DNA of 64,000 nucleotides from Arthrobacter sp. 35W (lineage in GTDB: Bacteria > Actinomycetota > Actinomycetes > Actinomycetales > Micrococcaceae). The stretch lies in the NCBI RefSeq assembly GCF_000482545.1, contig NZ_KI519455.1, forward strand, positions 434,001-498,000, written 5' to 3'. This document shows positions 1 to 8,539 of the stretch, in pieces. Every line of letters starts with the position of its first letter. Positions within the stretch are counted from its first letter, which is position 1. A program made the translations under genes and the position numbers. Below the pieces are notes generated by a model that had not been told where the DNA came from, did no database searches, and worked only from the letters and a program-made list of their open reading frames with translations.

Positions 1-13
1 TGCAGCTGGGTGG

Positions 14-1192
14 TCACAGCGCGATCTCCGGGATGTCCAGGGTGCGGCGCTCGGCGGAGGACTGCAGTCCCAGCTCGGCCAGCTGAACGCCGCGGGCTGC
101 GGAAAGCAGGCCAAAGCGGTGCTCGCGGCCGGCGATGACGTCGCGCAGGAATTCCTCCCACTGCAGCTTGAAGCCGTTGTCCAGGTCGGCGTTCGCGGGG
201 ACCTCGGCCCACTGCTCGCGGAAGGCCTCCGTGACGGGCAGGTCCGGGTTCCAGACCGGCTTGGGGGTGTTGCCTCGCTGCTGGGAGACGCATTTGCGCA
301 GACCGGCGACGGCGGAGCCGTGCGTGCCGTCCACCTGGAACTCCACCAGCTCGTCGCGGTACACGCGCACGGCCCAGGAGGAGTTGATCTGGCCGACGAC
401 GGCGTCGCCGGACGGGGTCTCCAGGTCGAAGATGCCGTAGGCGGCGTCGTCGGCGGTGGCCTTGTACTCGTTGCCTGCCTCGTCCCAGCGGGCCGGGATG
501 TGGGTGGCGGTCTTGGCGTTGACGCTCTTGACCTGGCCAATGATGCCTTCGAGCACGTAGTTCCAGTGGCAGAACATGTCGGTGGTCATGCCGCCGCCGT
601 CTTCCTTGCGGTAGTTCCAGGACGGGCGCTGGGCCGGCTGGATGTCGCCCTCGAAGACCCAGTAGCCGAATTCGCCGCGGATGGAGAGGATGCGGCCGAA
701 GAAGCCCTCATCCACCAGACGGCGCAGCTTGACCAGGCCCGGCAGGTACAGCTTGTCGTGCACCACGCCGGCGGTGACGCCGGCGTCGCGGCCGATGCGG
801 GCCAGCTCGATGGCCTCCTCCAGCGTCTCCGCCGTCGGCTTCTCGGTGTAGATGTGCTTGCCGGCGGCCATGGCCTTCTTCAGGGTGGCGGCGCGCAGGC
901 TGGTCATGGAGGCGTCGAAGATGACGTCCACGGACGGGTCATTGATGACGGAGTCCAGATCCGTGGTCCACTCGTCCACGTTGTGCAGCTTGGCCAGCTC
1001 GCGGACCTTCTCCTCATTGCGGCCAACCAGGATCGGCTCGATGGCCACCTTGGTGCCGTCCTCCAGAACCAGGCCGGAATCGCGCAGCGGCAGGATGGAG
1101 CGCAGCAGGTGCTGGCGGTAGCCCATGCGTCCGGTGATGCCGTTCATGGCGATGCGGAGCACGGTGGGCCGCGGCGAAGTTTGCTCAGTCAT
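14..1192 (-). CDS. Gfo/Idh/MocA family NAD(P)-dependent oxidoreductase
   Basis: A 392-residue cytoplasmic dehydrogenase of the Gfo/Idh/MocA family, which oxidises or reduces sugars and cyclitols with NAD(P). The N-terminal Rossmann fold carries an MNGITGRMG nucleotide-binding turn (about residues 16-24), and the family EKP motif, whose lysine is catalytic, is seen at residues 117-119 (YTEKPTAE). The C-terminal half fits the family's alpha/beta substrate domain. The ATG at 1192 was chosen because AGGGAG lies five bases upstream; the same frame stays open further upstream, but that part would overlap the divergent regulator. A perfect LacI-type operator lies 29 bases upstream, and the LacI gene diverges from it, so this is probably an inducible sugar or polyol catabolic gene whose partners lie beyond the left edge. 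The substrate cannot be read from the sequence. Confidence 0.88.
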   Translation of the reverse strand: MTEQTSPRPTVLRIAMNGITGRMGYRQHLLRSILPLRDSGLVLEDGTKVAIEPILVGRNEEKVRELAKLHNVDEWTTDLDSVINDPSVDVIFDASMTSLRAATLKKAMAAGKHIYTEKPTAETLEEAIELARIGRDAGVTAGVVHDKLYLPGLVKLRRLVDEGFFGRILSIRGEFGYWVFEGDIQPAQRPSWNYRKEDGGGMTTDMFCHWNYVLEGIIGQVKSVNAKTATHIPARWDEAGNEYKATADDAAYGIFDLETPSGDAVVGQINSSWAVRVYRDELVEFQVDGTHGSAVAGLRKCVSQQRGNTPKPVWNPDLPVTEAFREQWAEVPANADLDNGFKLQWEEFLRDVIAGREHRFGLLSAARGVQLAELGLQSSAERRTLDIPEIAL

Positions 1193-1220
1193 GGGGTCTC
1201 CCTGGAGGTTGTGTGAAACA

Positions 1221-1238
1221 TTGGAAAGCGCTTTCCAA
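1221..1238. promoter_or_regulatory. Perfect 18-bp LacI-family operator
   Basis: TTGGAAAGCGCTTTCCAA is an uninterrupted palindrome with the central CG typical of LacI/GalR operators. It sits in the 178-bp divergent region, 29 bases upstream of the oxidoreductase start and about 130 bases upstream of the LacI gene. It is the obvious target of the neighbouring regulator and would repress the oxidoreductase promoter, with possible autoregulation. Confidence 0.85.
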
Positions 1239-1370
1239 GATAGACTGGATCCAGCCGCCGCGTCAATGCCATTTCGCGAAGATGTTCTGAAAATGGTGCA
1301 ATGGCCCTGCAGCACCCGCCCGTCACGCCAGCAATTCCCCCAGCCGTTACCGTCAGCGAAGGAGCCCTCA

Positions 1371-2384
1371 GTGGCCGTCACCCTCAGCGATGTGGCCCGC
1401 CACGCCGGAGTATCCCTGGCCACCGCCTCCCGCGTGCTCAACGGCTCGGACCGCACCCCCGCAGCCGGCATTGCCGAGCGCGTCAAGGCCGCTGCGGTGG
1501 AGCTGGGGTACGTCGCCAACGCCCAAGCCCAGGCCCTCGCGCGCGCCGCCACCCGGCTGGTGGGGCTGGTGGTCCACGACATCGCGGACCCCTATTTCTC
1601 CACCATTGCCCGCGGGGTGCAGCACAGCGCCGGGGAAAAGGGGCGCCAGGTGCTGCTGGCCAGCTCCGACCATGGTCCGGAGGCCGAGCTCGATGCGGTG
1701 TCGGCGTTCATCGCCTACCGCACGGACGCGATCATTCTGGCCGGATCCCGCAGTGAAACGCCCGATCCGGCGCTGACCGCCCTGCTGGCCGGCTACATCG
1801 CCGGCGGCGGCCGCGTGGTGACCTTGGGCGCCACCGATGTGCCGGGCGCGCAGCATCTGGACCTTGCCAATGAAGCAGGGGCCTTCGAACTGGCCAGCGC
1901 GCTCATCGCGCGCGGCAGTACGCGTTTCGCCATCCTGGCCGGCCCCGGCACGCTCACCACGGCGCGCCAAAGGGCCGCCGGCTTTGCCCGTGCGTTGGGA
2001 GCGGCGCAGCTGGCCCCCCTCGCCGTCGTCGAGGGTCCCTTCACCCGCGAGGGCGGGTACGACGCCGCCCTCCAGTGCCGTGCGCTGCTGGAGGGGGCGC
2101 CTGGGGCCGGGGAGGCGCCGCTGTGCCTGCTTGCCGCCAACGACGTCATGGCCCTCGGCGCGATGACGGCGATGCGGGGTCTGGGTCTGCGGGTGCCCGA
2201 GGACGTGCAGATTGCCGGCTTTGACGACATCCCCACCCTGCGCGACCACTCCCCCGCACTGACCACCTACCGGCTGCCGCTGGAGCAGATCGGCCACCTC
2301 GCCGCAGAGCTCGCCCTCGCCGGAACCGCCGAAGGCCCTGTCCACGTGGCGGGCGAAGTGGTCCTCCGCGAAAGCGCCGGCTGA
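1371..2384 (+). CDS. LacI family transcriptional regulator
   Basis: A 337-residue regulator of normal LacI length. The N-terminus is a classical LacI helix-turn-helix plus hinge (VTLSDVARHAGVS, then LATASRVLNGS, residues 3-26), followed by a periplasmic-binding-protein-like sensor domain beginning near LVGLVVHDIADPYFS and ending with the typical IAGFDDIPTLRDHSPALTT region. The GTG at 1371 was chosen because AAGGAG lies seven bases upstream and the HTH begins at once; the open frame extends further upstream with no family similarity. It diverges from a Gfo/Idh/MocA oxidoreductase with a perfect operator between them, so it probably represses that gene in response to a sugar or polyol. The effector is unknown. 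Confidence 0.93.
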   Translation: MAVTLSDVARHAGVSLATASRVLNGSDRTPAAGIAERVKAAAVELGYVANAQAQALARAATRLVGLVVHDIADPYFSTIARGVQHSAGEKGRQVLLASSDHGPEAELDAVSAFIAYRTDAIILAGSRSETPDPALTALLAGYIAGGGRVVTLGATDVPGAQHLDLANEAGAFELASALIARGSTRFAILAGPGTLTTARQRAAGFARALGAAQLAPLAVVEGPFTREGGYDAALQCRALLEGAPGAGEAPLCLLAANDVMALGAMTAMRGLGLRVPEDVQIAGFDDIPTLRDHSPALTTYRLPLEQIGHLAAELALAGTAEGPVHVAGEVVLRESAG

Positions 2385-2457
2385 GCCGACCACCCGGCTG
2401 GCGACGTCGAATCCCGGTGCGACGGGCGCGTCCCCGATGGGCGACGTCAAACCCCCT

Positions 2458-2485
2458 CCAGGACGCATTAATAGGCGCATCCTGG
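2458..2485 (+). terminator. Possible stem-loop after the LacI gene
   Basis: CCAGGACGC and GCGCATCCTGG form an imperfect stem around a short AT-rich loop, 74 bases after the LacI stop. There is no U tract, so a terminator role is only a suggestion. The rest of 2385-2555 shows no gene; two GGCGACGTC words at about 2400 and 2440 resemble the core end of the palindromic element that follows. Confidence 0.3.
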
Positions 2486-2555
2486 GCGGGGAATTGCGTC
2501 ATGGCGGCAGCTGCACGCCCCCTGGTCTCGCACCCACTGCTGGCTTAAACGCCAA

Positions 2556-2654
2556 GGTCGACAGTTCGGGATTTTTCGCAGGCGACGTCAAGGGCCGCAG
2601 GCCGCGCAGCGGCCGTCGCGGCACAGTCGCCGGAAAAATCCCGAACCGTCGACC
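2556..2654. repeat. Palindromic element, copy 1
   Basis: Outer arms of 22 bp (2556-2577 and 2633-2654; sequence GGTCGACAGTTCGGG then ATTTTTC) are complementary with one mismatch. They enclose a 55-bp core that starts GCAGGCGACGTCAA, ends CAGTCGCCG, and contains an inner AGGCCGC/GCGGCC hairpin. The same core recurs at 12339-12392 (inverted) and 12537-12592, each time inside different but self-complementary outer arms. It lies between the convergent LacI and cysN genes, so it may end transcription from both sides. Confidence 0.75.
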
Positions 2655-2689
2655 CGGTGGGGCAGACCGTCCGAAGCGCGTCGAGAACG

Positions 2690-4096
2690 TTAGATGACGT
2701 AGCGCTCGTCTTCATGGTCGCCGGGGTGGTCCTTGACCAGACCTGCGGCCAGCGTGTTGCCGTCCTGCGGGTCGATCACCAGGAACGCACCGGTGCGGCG
2801 GTGTCCGGCATAGTTCTCCACCGGCAGCGGGGAGGCGAGGCGGATCTGCGCGGAGCCGATGTCGTTCAGGTCCAGGCCCGACGCCGGCTCCTCGCGGAAG
2901 GTGTCCAGATCCAGTTTGCCGGTGACGGCGCGGATGAGGCCCTGCACCGTGCGGCTGCCGTGCTTGATCAGCACCTTGGAGCCCTCGCGCAGCGGCTTGG
3001 GCGAGAGCCAGCACAGCTCCGCGTACAGGTCCTGCGTGGCCTCGGCGAAGGTGCCGGAGGCGGCAATCAGGTCTCCGCGGGCAATGTCGATCTCATCGGC
3101 CAGGCGCAGCGACACGGACTGCGGCGCCACGGCCTTCTGCAGTTCCACACCGGCGAAGTCGATGCCCACCACGGTGGTCGTGCGGCCCGAGGGCTGCACC
3201 GTGATGGCGTCGCCCACCGATACGGAGCCCGAGGCCACCTGGCCGGCGTAGGCACGGTAGTCACGGAAGGCGGCACCGCCGTCGGCCGCGGCGGCCAGCT
3301 CCGGAGCCAGCGCACCCTGCGGACGCACCACCAGCTGCACCGGGAAACGGAACGGCTCAAGGCCGCGCTCCAGATCGTCGGTGGACGGCAGGGTCTCCAG
3401 GACGTCCAGCAGGCTGGGTCCGGTGTACCAGGGGGTGTTGGTGGAGCGGTCCACCACGTTGTCGCCCTCGAGCGCCGAGACCGGCACCACCAGGACATCG
3501 TCCAGGCCAAGCTCGGCCCCCACACGCTGCACATCGGCGGCGATGGTGGTGAAGATGTCCTCGCTGAACCCGACCAGGTCGATCTTGTTCACGGCCACCA
3601 CCACATGCGGCACGCGCAGCAGGCGCAGCACCGACATGTGCCGGCGGGTCTGCTCCAGCACACCCTTGCGGGCATCGATGAGCACGACGACGGCGTCGGC
3701 CGTGGACGCGCCGGTCACCGTGTTCTTGGTGTACTGAACGTGTCCGGGGCAGTCGGCCAGGATGAAGCTGCGGCGGTCGGTGGCGAAGTAGCGGTAGGCC
3801 ACATCGATGGTGATGCCCTGCTCGCGCTCGGCGCGCAGGCCGTCGGTCAGCAGTGCCAGGTCGATCTTCTGCACACCCTCGGCGCCCTCGCCGCCAAAGC
3901 CGCGGTCGGCGGAGGTGCGGGCAACGGCGTCGAGCGTGTCGGCCAGGATCGCCTTGGAATCGTGCAGCAGGCGGCCCACCAGGGTGGACTTGCCGTCGTC
4001 GACGGAACCGGCGGTGGCAAAGCGGAACAGGGTGGAGGAGCTGAAGTCCGCCTCGAACTCGTCGAGGCCGGCCAGCGGAGTGTCTGAATTGCTCAT
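2690..4096 (-). CDS. cysN: Sulfate adenylyltransferase GTPase subunit CysN
   Basis: This 468-residue GTPase drives activation of sulfate to adenosine 5'-phosphosulfate (APS) together with CysD. G motifs are visible: the P-loop GSVDDGKS at residues 30-37, DCPGH (G3) and NKID (G4), followed by EF-Tu-like beta-barrel domains. There is no C-terminal APS kinase domain, as a CysNC fusion would have, so no PAPS is made by this protein; that agrees with the APS-type reductase in the same operon. The start codon overlaps the cysD stop by one base (TAATG), so the two are translationally coupled. It is the last gene of the leftward operon chelatase-cysI-cysH-cysD-cysN, and a palindromic element lies 35 bases after its stop. 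Confidence 0.95.
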   Translation of the reverse strand: MSNSDTPLAGLDEFEADFSSSTLFRFATAGSVDDGKSTLVGRLLHDSKAILADTLDAVARTSADRGFGGEGAEGVQKIDLALLTDGLRAEREQGITIDVAYRYFATDRRSFILADCPGHVQYTKNTVTGASTADAVVVLIDARKGVLEQTRRHMSVLRLLRVPHVVVAVNKIDLVGFSEDIFTTIAADVQRVGAELGLDDVLVVPVSALEGDNVVDRSTNTPWYTGPSLLDVLETLPSTDDLERGLEPFRFPVQLVVRPQGALAPELAAAADGGAAFRDYRAYAGQVASGSVSVGDAITVQPSGRTTTVVGIDFAGVELQKAVAPQSVSLRLADEIDIARGDLIAASGTFAEATQDLYAELCWLSPKPLREGSKVLIKHGSRTVQGLIRAVTGKLDLDTFREEPASGLDLNDIGSAQIRLASPLPVENYAGHRRTGAFLVIDPQDGNTLAAGLVKDHPGDHEDERYVI

Positions 4097-5040
4097 TAGA
4101 AGTAGCCGTCCTTCTTGCGGTCTTCCATGGCTGCCTCGGAGATCCGGTCATCGGCCCGGGTGGCGCCACGTTCGGTGAGGGTGGAGGCTGCTACCTCGCG
4201 GACAACATCGTGCACAGTGGCGGCGTCGGAGGCGACGGCGCCGGTGCAGGACATGTCGCCGACGGTCCGGTAGCGGACCGTCTTGGTGATGACCTGCTCA
4301 TCGGCGCGGGGCTCGGAGACCGGCCCCACCGCACGCCACATGCCGTCGCGGGCGTAGACCTCGCGGTCGTGGGCGTAGTACAGGCCGGGCAGCTCGATGC
4401 CTTCGCGGGCGATGTAGCGCCACACATCCAGCTCGGTCCAGTTGCTGATCGGGAACGCGCGCACATGCTGGCCCACCGTGTGGCGGCCGTTGTACAGGTT
4501 CCACAGCTCGGGGCGCTGGTTGCGCGGATCCCACTGGCCAAACTCGTCTCGCAGGGACAGGATGCGCTCCTTGGCGCGCGCCTTGTCCTCATCGCGGCGG
4601 CCGCCGCCAAAGACGGCGTCGAACTTGTTCTTCGCAATGGCATCCAGCAGCGGCACCGTCTGCAGCGGGTTGCGCGTGCCATCGGCCCGCTCGGCCAGCT
4701 CGCCGCTGTCGATGAACTCCTGTACGGAGCCCACCACCAGCTTCAGGCCCAGGCGCTCCACCGTGCGGTCGCGGAAGTCGATGACCTCGGGGAAGTTGTG
4801 GCCGGTGTCCACGTGCAGCACCGGGAACGGGACCTTGCCGGGCCAGAAGGCCTTGGTGGCCAGGTGCAGCATGACGACGGAGTCCTTGCCGCCGGAGAAC
4901 AGCAGCGCCGGGCGCTCGAACTCGGCCACCACCTCGCGGATGATGTGGATGGCCTCGGATTCCAGCAGGTCCAGGGAGTTCAGCCGGGCATCAGGGGTCA
5001 CAGCGTGCTCAACCTTCAGATTCTCAGTGTGGGTGCTCAT
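4096..5040 (-). CDS. cysD: Sulfate adenylyltransferase subunit CysD
   Basis: A 314-residue ATP sulfurylase catalytic subunit of the PP-loop adenylyl hydrolase family, which condenses ATP and sulfate to APS. The PP-loop SGGKDS is at residues 49-54, and the C-terminus ends in the conserved MEDRKKDGYF. The ATG at 5040 was chosen over an in-frame start 15 bases upstream because it forms the ATGA overlap with the cysH stop, the same coupling used throughout this operon. It works as a CysDN heterodimer. Confidence 0.95.
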   Translation of the reverse strand: MSTHTENLKVEHAVTPDARLNSLDLLESEAIHIIREVVAEFERPALLFSGGKDSVVMLHLATKAFWPGKVPFPVLHVDTGHNFPEVIDFRDRTVERLGLKLVVGSVQEFIDSGELAERADGTRNPLQTVPLLDAIAKNKFDAVFGGGRRDEDKARAKERILSLRDEFGQWDPRNQRPELWNLYNGRHTVGQHVRAFPISNWTELDVWRYIAREGIELPGLYYAHDREVYARDGMWRAVGPVSEPRADEQVITKTVRYRTVGDMSCTGAVASDAATVHDVVREVAASTLTERGATRADDRISEAAMEDRKKDGYF

Positions 5041-5777
5041 ACGTGAAGTCCGCATTCTGTCTTGGAGGTGCCGGCCCAGCGGCCGGAACGGGGGTCTTCG
5101 CCTGCGGCGACTTTCTTGGTGCAGGGGGCGCAGCCGATGGAGGGGTAGCCCTGGGACAGCAGCGGGTTCACCGGCAGCAGGTTGTCGTCCGAGTACTCCA
5201 CCAGATCGTCAAAGGTCCAGGTGGCCACGGGGTTCACCTTGACGAGGCCGTTGTTGGCGTCCCAGGTGACCAACGGCGTGTTGGTGCGGGTGGGGGCCTC
5301 ATCGCGGCGCACACCGGTGAACCAGAGTTCGTAGCCGGTGAGCGACTTCTTCAGCGGCCCCACCTTGCGCAGCGCACAGCACTGGGCGGGGTCCCGGGCG
5401 AAGAGGTCCTTGCCGAGCAGAGAATCCTGCTCGGCCACGGTGGTTTCGGGCAGGACGTCGACGACGTTGACGCGCAGGTTGGCGGCCACCTCGTTGCGCG
5501 TGGCGTGGGTCTCCGGGAAGTGGTAGCCGGTCTCCAGGAACAGGACGTCAACGCCGGGAAGCTGGTCCGCAACAAGGGCCGGCAGCACGGCGTCGGCCAT
5601 GGAGCAGGCGACGGCGACGGCGGAGGTGGCGAAGTTGCGCGCCACCCAGGCGATGACCTCCTGCGCGGTGGCATCCCAGCCGAGCTCGGCGGCACCGGAC
5701 TCGGCGAGGGCCTGCAGCTCCTCTTGCGTGCGGTGCGGGGCGGCAGCGCCGGCTCCGGCCTTCAGCTCCGTGCTCAT
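5037..5777 (-). CDS. cysH: APS reductase CysH (4Fe-4S, thioredoxin-dependent type)
   Basis: A 246-residue reductase that converts APS to sulfite and AMP. It belongs to the PP-loop PAPS/APS reductase family. Paired cysteines CC at 133-134 plus C216 and C219 (CAPC) are the ligands of the 4Fe-4S cluster that marks APS rather than PAPS reductases, and the C-terminal ECGLH motif holds the catalytic cysteine at 242. With no APS kinase domain in CysN, the pathway visible here is sulfate to APS to sulfite. Start and stop both overlap the neighbouring genes by ATGA. Confidence 0.94.
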   Translation of the reverse strand: MSTELKAGAGAAAPHRTQEELQALAESGAAELGWDATAQEVIAWVARNFATSAVAVACSMADAVLPALVADQLPGVDVLFLETGYHFPETHATRNEVAANLRVNVVDVLPETTVAEQDSLLGKDLFARDPAQCCALRKVGPLKKSLTGYELWFTGVRRDEAPTRTNTPLVTWDANNGLVKVNPVATWTFDDLVEYSDDNLLPVNPLLSQGYPSIGCAPCTKKVAAGEDPRSGRWAGTSKTECGLHV

Positions 5778-7531
5778 TGCAGCAGCCCTTCGTCGGCGCG
5801 GTGGGCGAATTCGGCGAAGGTTTCGCTCGATTCGCGGTGGGCGATGTAGACGCGGATGACGCGTTCCACGTAGTCGGGGAGGTCCGCGGCAGTGACCTTC
5901 AGGCCGCGGATGGTGCGGCCCAGGCCGGCCTCGGCGCGGTTGTCGGTGGCGAGCCCGCCGCCCAGGTGGACCTGGAAGCCGGGGGCCGTGCCGCCGTCGT
6001 CGGTCGGGAGCATCATGCCCTTCAGGCCGATGTCCGCCGTCTGGATGCGGGCGCAGGAGTTGGGGCAGCCGTTGATGTTCAGCGCGATGGGCTGGGTGAG
6101 CTCTCCGCTGTCCACCAGGTCCGCCAGTCGGCGCTCGAGTTCGGCGATGGCGTGCTTGGCCGTGTCCTTGGTGTTCACGATGGCCAGCTTGCAGTACTCG
6201 ATGCCGGTGCAGGCGATGGTGGAACGGCGGAACAGGGACGGGCGGGCGCTCAGACCCAGCGCATCCATGGCCACGATCAGCGGCTCAACCTGCTCCTTGG
6301 GCACATCCAGCACCACCAGCTTCTGGTGCGGGGTGGTGCGCAGGCGGTAGGAACCGTGCGCCTCCAGGGTGTCGGCCAGCTGGGTCAGGATGGTGCCGGA
6401 CACGCGGCCCACGGTGGGGGCGACGCCGATGAAGAACTTGCCGTCCTTCTGCTCGTGCACACCGATGTGGTCGCCCGGGGACGTCGGCTTGGGGGCGGCG
6501 TCGCCGTCGGGCAGCTTGTGGCCGAGGTATTCGTCCTCCAGGATCTGGCGGAACTTGGCGGTGCCCCAGTCGTTCAGCAGGAATTTCAGGCGTGCCTTGG
6601 TGCGCATGCGGCGGTAGCCGTAGTCGCGGAAGATGCTGGTGACGCCCAGCCACACCTCGGCGGCGATCTCGGGTGCCACGAAGACACCCAGACGCTCGGC
6701 CAGGCGCGGGTTGGTGGACAGGCCACCACCCACCCAGAGGTCGTAGCCGGCACCCAGCTCGGGGTGCACCACGCCCACCAGCGCAAAGTCGTTGATCTCG
6801 TGCACCACGTCCTGGGACGGGTGGCCGGTGATGGCTGTCTTGTACTTGCGCGGCAGGTTGGCCAGCTCGGGGTCGCCGATGAACCGGCGGCTGAGCTCGT
6901 GGATCAGCGGCGTGGGGTCGATGATCTCATCCTTGGCAATGCCGGCCACCGGGCTGCCGAGGATGACGCGCGGCACGTCGCCGCAGGCCTCGGTGGTGGA
7001 CAGGCCGGCGGCCTCCAGGCGGTTCCAGATCACCGGAACGTCCTCCACACGCACCCAGTGCAGCTGGACGTTCTGGCGGTCCGTCAGATCTGCGCTGTCG
7101 CGGCCGAACTCCGTGGAGATCTCGCCGATGACGCGCAGCTGCTCGGTGCTCAGGGCGCCGCCGTCGATGCGGACGCGGAGCATGAAGTACTTGTCCTCGA
7201 GCTCGTGCGGCTCCAGGGTGGCGGTCTTGCCGCCGTCGATCCCCTGCTTGCGCTGGGTGTACAGGCCCCACCAGCGGAAGCGGCCGTGCAGATCGGTGCC
7301 CTCGATGGAGTCGAAGCCTTCCTTGGAGTAGACCTTTTCGATCCGCTCGCGGACGCTCAGGCCGCCGTCGTCCTGCTTCCACGCCTCATTGGCGTTCAGC
7401 GGGGCGGTGCCGTCGATCTTCCACTGGCCGTGCGGCTTCGCTGCCGGGCGGGTGCGGGCGGGGCGGGCCGGAGCTGCGCCGTGCGCATCAGTGGAGTCGG
7501 TGGCTGCTCCGGCTAGAGCTGTCTGTGTCAT
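5774..7531 (-). CDS. cysI: Ferredoxin-type sulfite reductase (siroheme and 4Fe-4S)
   Basis: A 585-residue assimilatory sulfite/nitrite reductase that takes sulfite to sulfide with six electrons. Siroheme/4Fe-4S ligands are visible as CX5C (C441, C447) and CX3C (C489, C493, in NGCPNSCAR). The TDRQNVQLHW segment (residues 150-159) is typical of the family. The first 40 residues are Ala/Pro-rich and variable. Neighbours in the same operon (APS reductase, sulfurylase, and a sirohydrochlorin chelatase that would make its siroheme) argue for sulfite rather than nitrite as substrate. A short palindrome lies 23 bases upstream and may be an operator. Confidence 0.92.
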   Translation of the reverse strand: MTQTALAGAATDSTDAHGAAPARPARTRPAAKPHGQWKIDGTAPLNANEAWKQDDGGLSVRERIEKVYSKEGFDSIEGTDLHGRFRWWGLYTQRKQGIDGGKTATLEPHELEDKYFMLRVRIDGGALSTEQLRVIGEISTEFGRDSADLTDRQNVQLHWVRVEDVPVIWNRLEAAGLSTTEACGDVPRVILGSPVAGIAKDEIIDPTPLIHELSRRFIGDPELANLPRKYKTAITGHPSQDVVHEINDFALVGVVHPELGAGYDLWVGGGLSTNPRLAERLGVFVAPEIAAEVWLGVTSIFRDYGYRRMRTKARLKFLLNDWGTAKFRQILEDEYLGHKLPDGDAAPKPTSPGDHIGVHEQKDGKFFIGVAPTVGRVSGTILTQLADTLEAHGSYRLRTTPHQKLVVLDVPKEQVEPLIVAMDALGLSARPSLFRRSTIACTGIEYCKLAIVNTKDTAKHAIAELERRLADLVDSGELTQPIALNINGCPNSCARIQTADIGLKGMMLPTDDGGTAPGFQVHLGGGLATDNRAEAGLGRTIRGLKVTAADLPDYVERVIRVYIAHRESSETFAEFAHRADEGLLQ

Positions 7532-7554
7532 GAATCGAGGTTAGGTTGGCGACG

Positions 7555-7567
7555 CTGTGTGACGCAG
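7555..7567. promoter_or_regulatory. Possible operator upstream of cysI
   Basis: CTGTGTGACGCAG is an imperfect 13-bp palindrome (CTG-GT-AC-CAG) in the 74-bp gap between the chelatase stop and the cysI start. Its place suggests an internal promoter control for the reductive part of the operon. Only one copy was seen and no regulator is nearby, so this is weak. Confidence 0.25.
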
Positions 7568-7605
7568 CGGGGCCGCAATGTTGGGTCACTCAGAGCAATA
7601 TTTCG

Positions 7606-8304
7606 TCACACGGCGCCGTCGGCAACGACGGCGTCGAACCGCTCCAGCGCCAGCTCGGCAATGAGCGGCGATGGCAGCAGCGGGGGCGAGACGACGTCGG
7701 CACCGGCCAGCGACAGCTGGTCGTGGAAGTAGCCCGGCGCCAGCAGATACGAGGCGATGGCCACGTGGGTGCAGCCGCGGGCACGCAGGGCGGCGACGGC
7801 GTCGGGCACGGACGGCTCGGCGCTGGCGCCGTAGCCGGCCAGCACCGGTTCACTCCGGAGCCCCTGCAGGTCCGCAGCCAGTTCGGCCACGCTCTCGGCG
7901 GCTTCGGGATTGGAGGAGCCTGCGGCCGCCAGCACCACGCCCCAGCTCCCGCCGTCTATGGCGTCCAGGGTGCCCAGACGCTCGTCCAGCAGCGCTGCCA
8001 GACGAGGGTCCGGGCCCAGCGGTTCGGCCGCAGCCAGGGACGGACGCGAGGCCACGGCCTCGGCGATGTCCACCCGGACGTGGTAGCCCACCGAGAGAAG
8101 GAGCGGGACGACGACGGCGGGAGCCCCCGCGGGCAGCGAGCCCACCACGGCGGGAAGGGCGGGGTCCTGGACGTCCACATAGGCTTCCAGGACATCCACG
8201 CCCGGGCGCAGTGCGGCAATGTCGGCGCGGATCTGGTTGATGCGCGCCTGCCCCTCGGCGTTGTTGGTTCCGTGGGCGCAGGCGATGATGGCTGGTGTTG
8301 GCAT
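7606..8304 (-). CDS. CbiX/SirB-like sirohydrochlorin chelatase
   Basis: A 232-residue protein of the CbiX/SirB family, which inserts iron or cobalt into sirohydrochlorin. The N-terminal ACAHGTNN motif (about residues 8-15) holds the metal-binding histidine, and a second conserved histidine lies in LLLSVGYHVRVDI. Two tandem CbiX-like halves are suggested by length and by the repeated beta-alpha pattern. It is the first gene upstream of sulfite reductase in the same orientation, so ferrochelation for siroheme is the likely role. The 74-bp gap before cysI leaves room for a second promoter. Confidence 0.85.
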   Translation of the reverse strand: MPTPAIIACAHGTNNAEGQARINQIRADIAALRPGVDVLEAYVDVQDPALPAVVGSLPAGAPAVVVPLLLSVGYHVRVDIAEAVASRPSLAAAEPLGPDPRLAALLDERLGTLDAIDGGSWGVVLAAAGSSNPEAAESVAELAADLQGLRSEPVLAGYGASAEPSVPDAVAALRARGCTHVAIASYLLAPGYFHDQLSLAGADVVSPPLLPSPLIAELALERFDAVVADGAV

Positions 8305-8320
8305 GGCAGAAGCCTATGCT

Positions 8321-8539
8321 CTAGGAGATGGAACCCGTATTGCTGGTCCTGTCCACAACGAGCCCGGTGGCTGCGTTCTCGCGCACGGCATTGATGCCGG
8401 CGACCACTGCCTTGATGCTCGGGAAGTCCGGGGACACTGCCACCACGGAACCATCACCGGACCTCAGCTTGAAACTAAAAGTATCCTTCGGACCCTTGAC
8501 GATCTCGAATGCTCCTGCCACGTCTTTACTGCCTTCCAT
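8321..8539 (-). CDS. Small YegP/DUF1508 (UPF0339) family protein
   Basis: A 72-residue soluble protein with one YegP-type repeat: FEIVKGPKDTFSFKLRSGDG, followed by a helix around SIKAVVAGINAVRENA. Escherichia coli YegP has two such units; here there is one, as in many actinobacterial members. Function is not established for the family. It lies just upstream of the sirohydrochlorin chelatase in the same direction, 16 bases apart, so the two may be co-transcribed, though nothing links them functionally. Confidence 0.82.
   Translation of the reverse strand: MEGSKDVAGAFEIVKGPKDTFSFKLRSGDGSVVAVSPDFPSIKAVVAGINAVRENAATGLVVDRTSNTGSIS

Noticed and set aside
2657-4087. Long open frame (about 476 codons) on the plus strand opposite cysN
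   Set aside because: It mirrors cysN in third-position-GC-rich DNA, is rich in His/Gln/Arg/Val as antisense frames of GC-rich genes are, and resembles no family.
5777-7516. Open frame of about 579 codons opposite the sulfite reductase
   Set aside because: Antisense shadow; the minus-strand gene has siroheme and iron-sulfur motifs and overlapping operon junctions, whereas this frame has neither motif nor ribosome-binding site.
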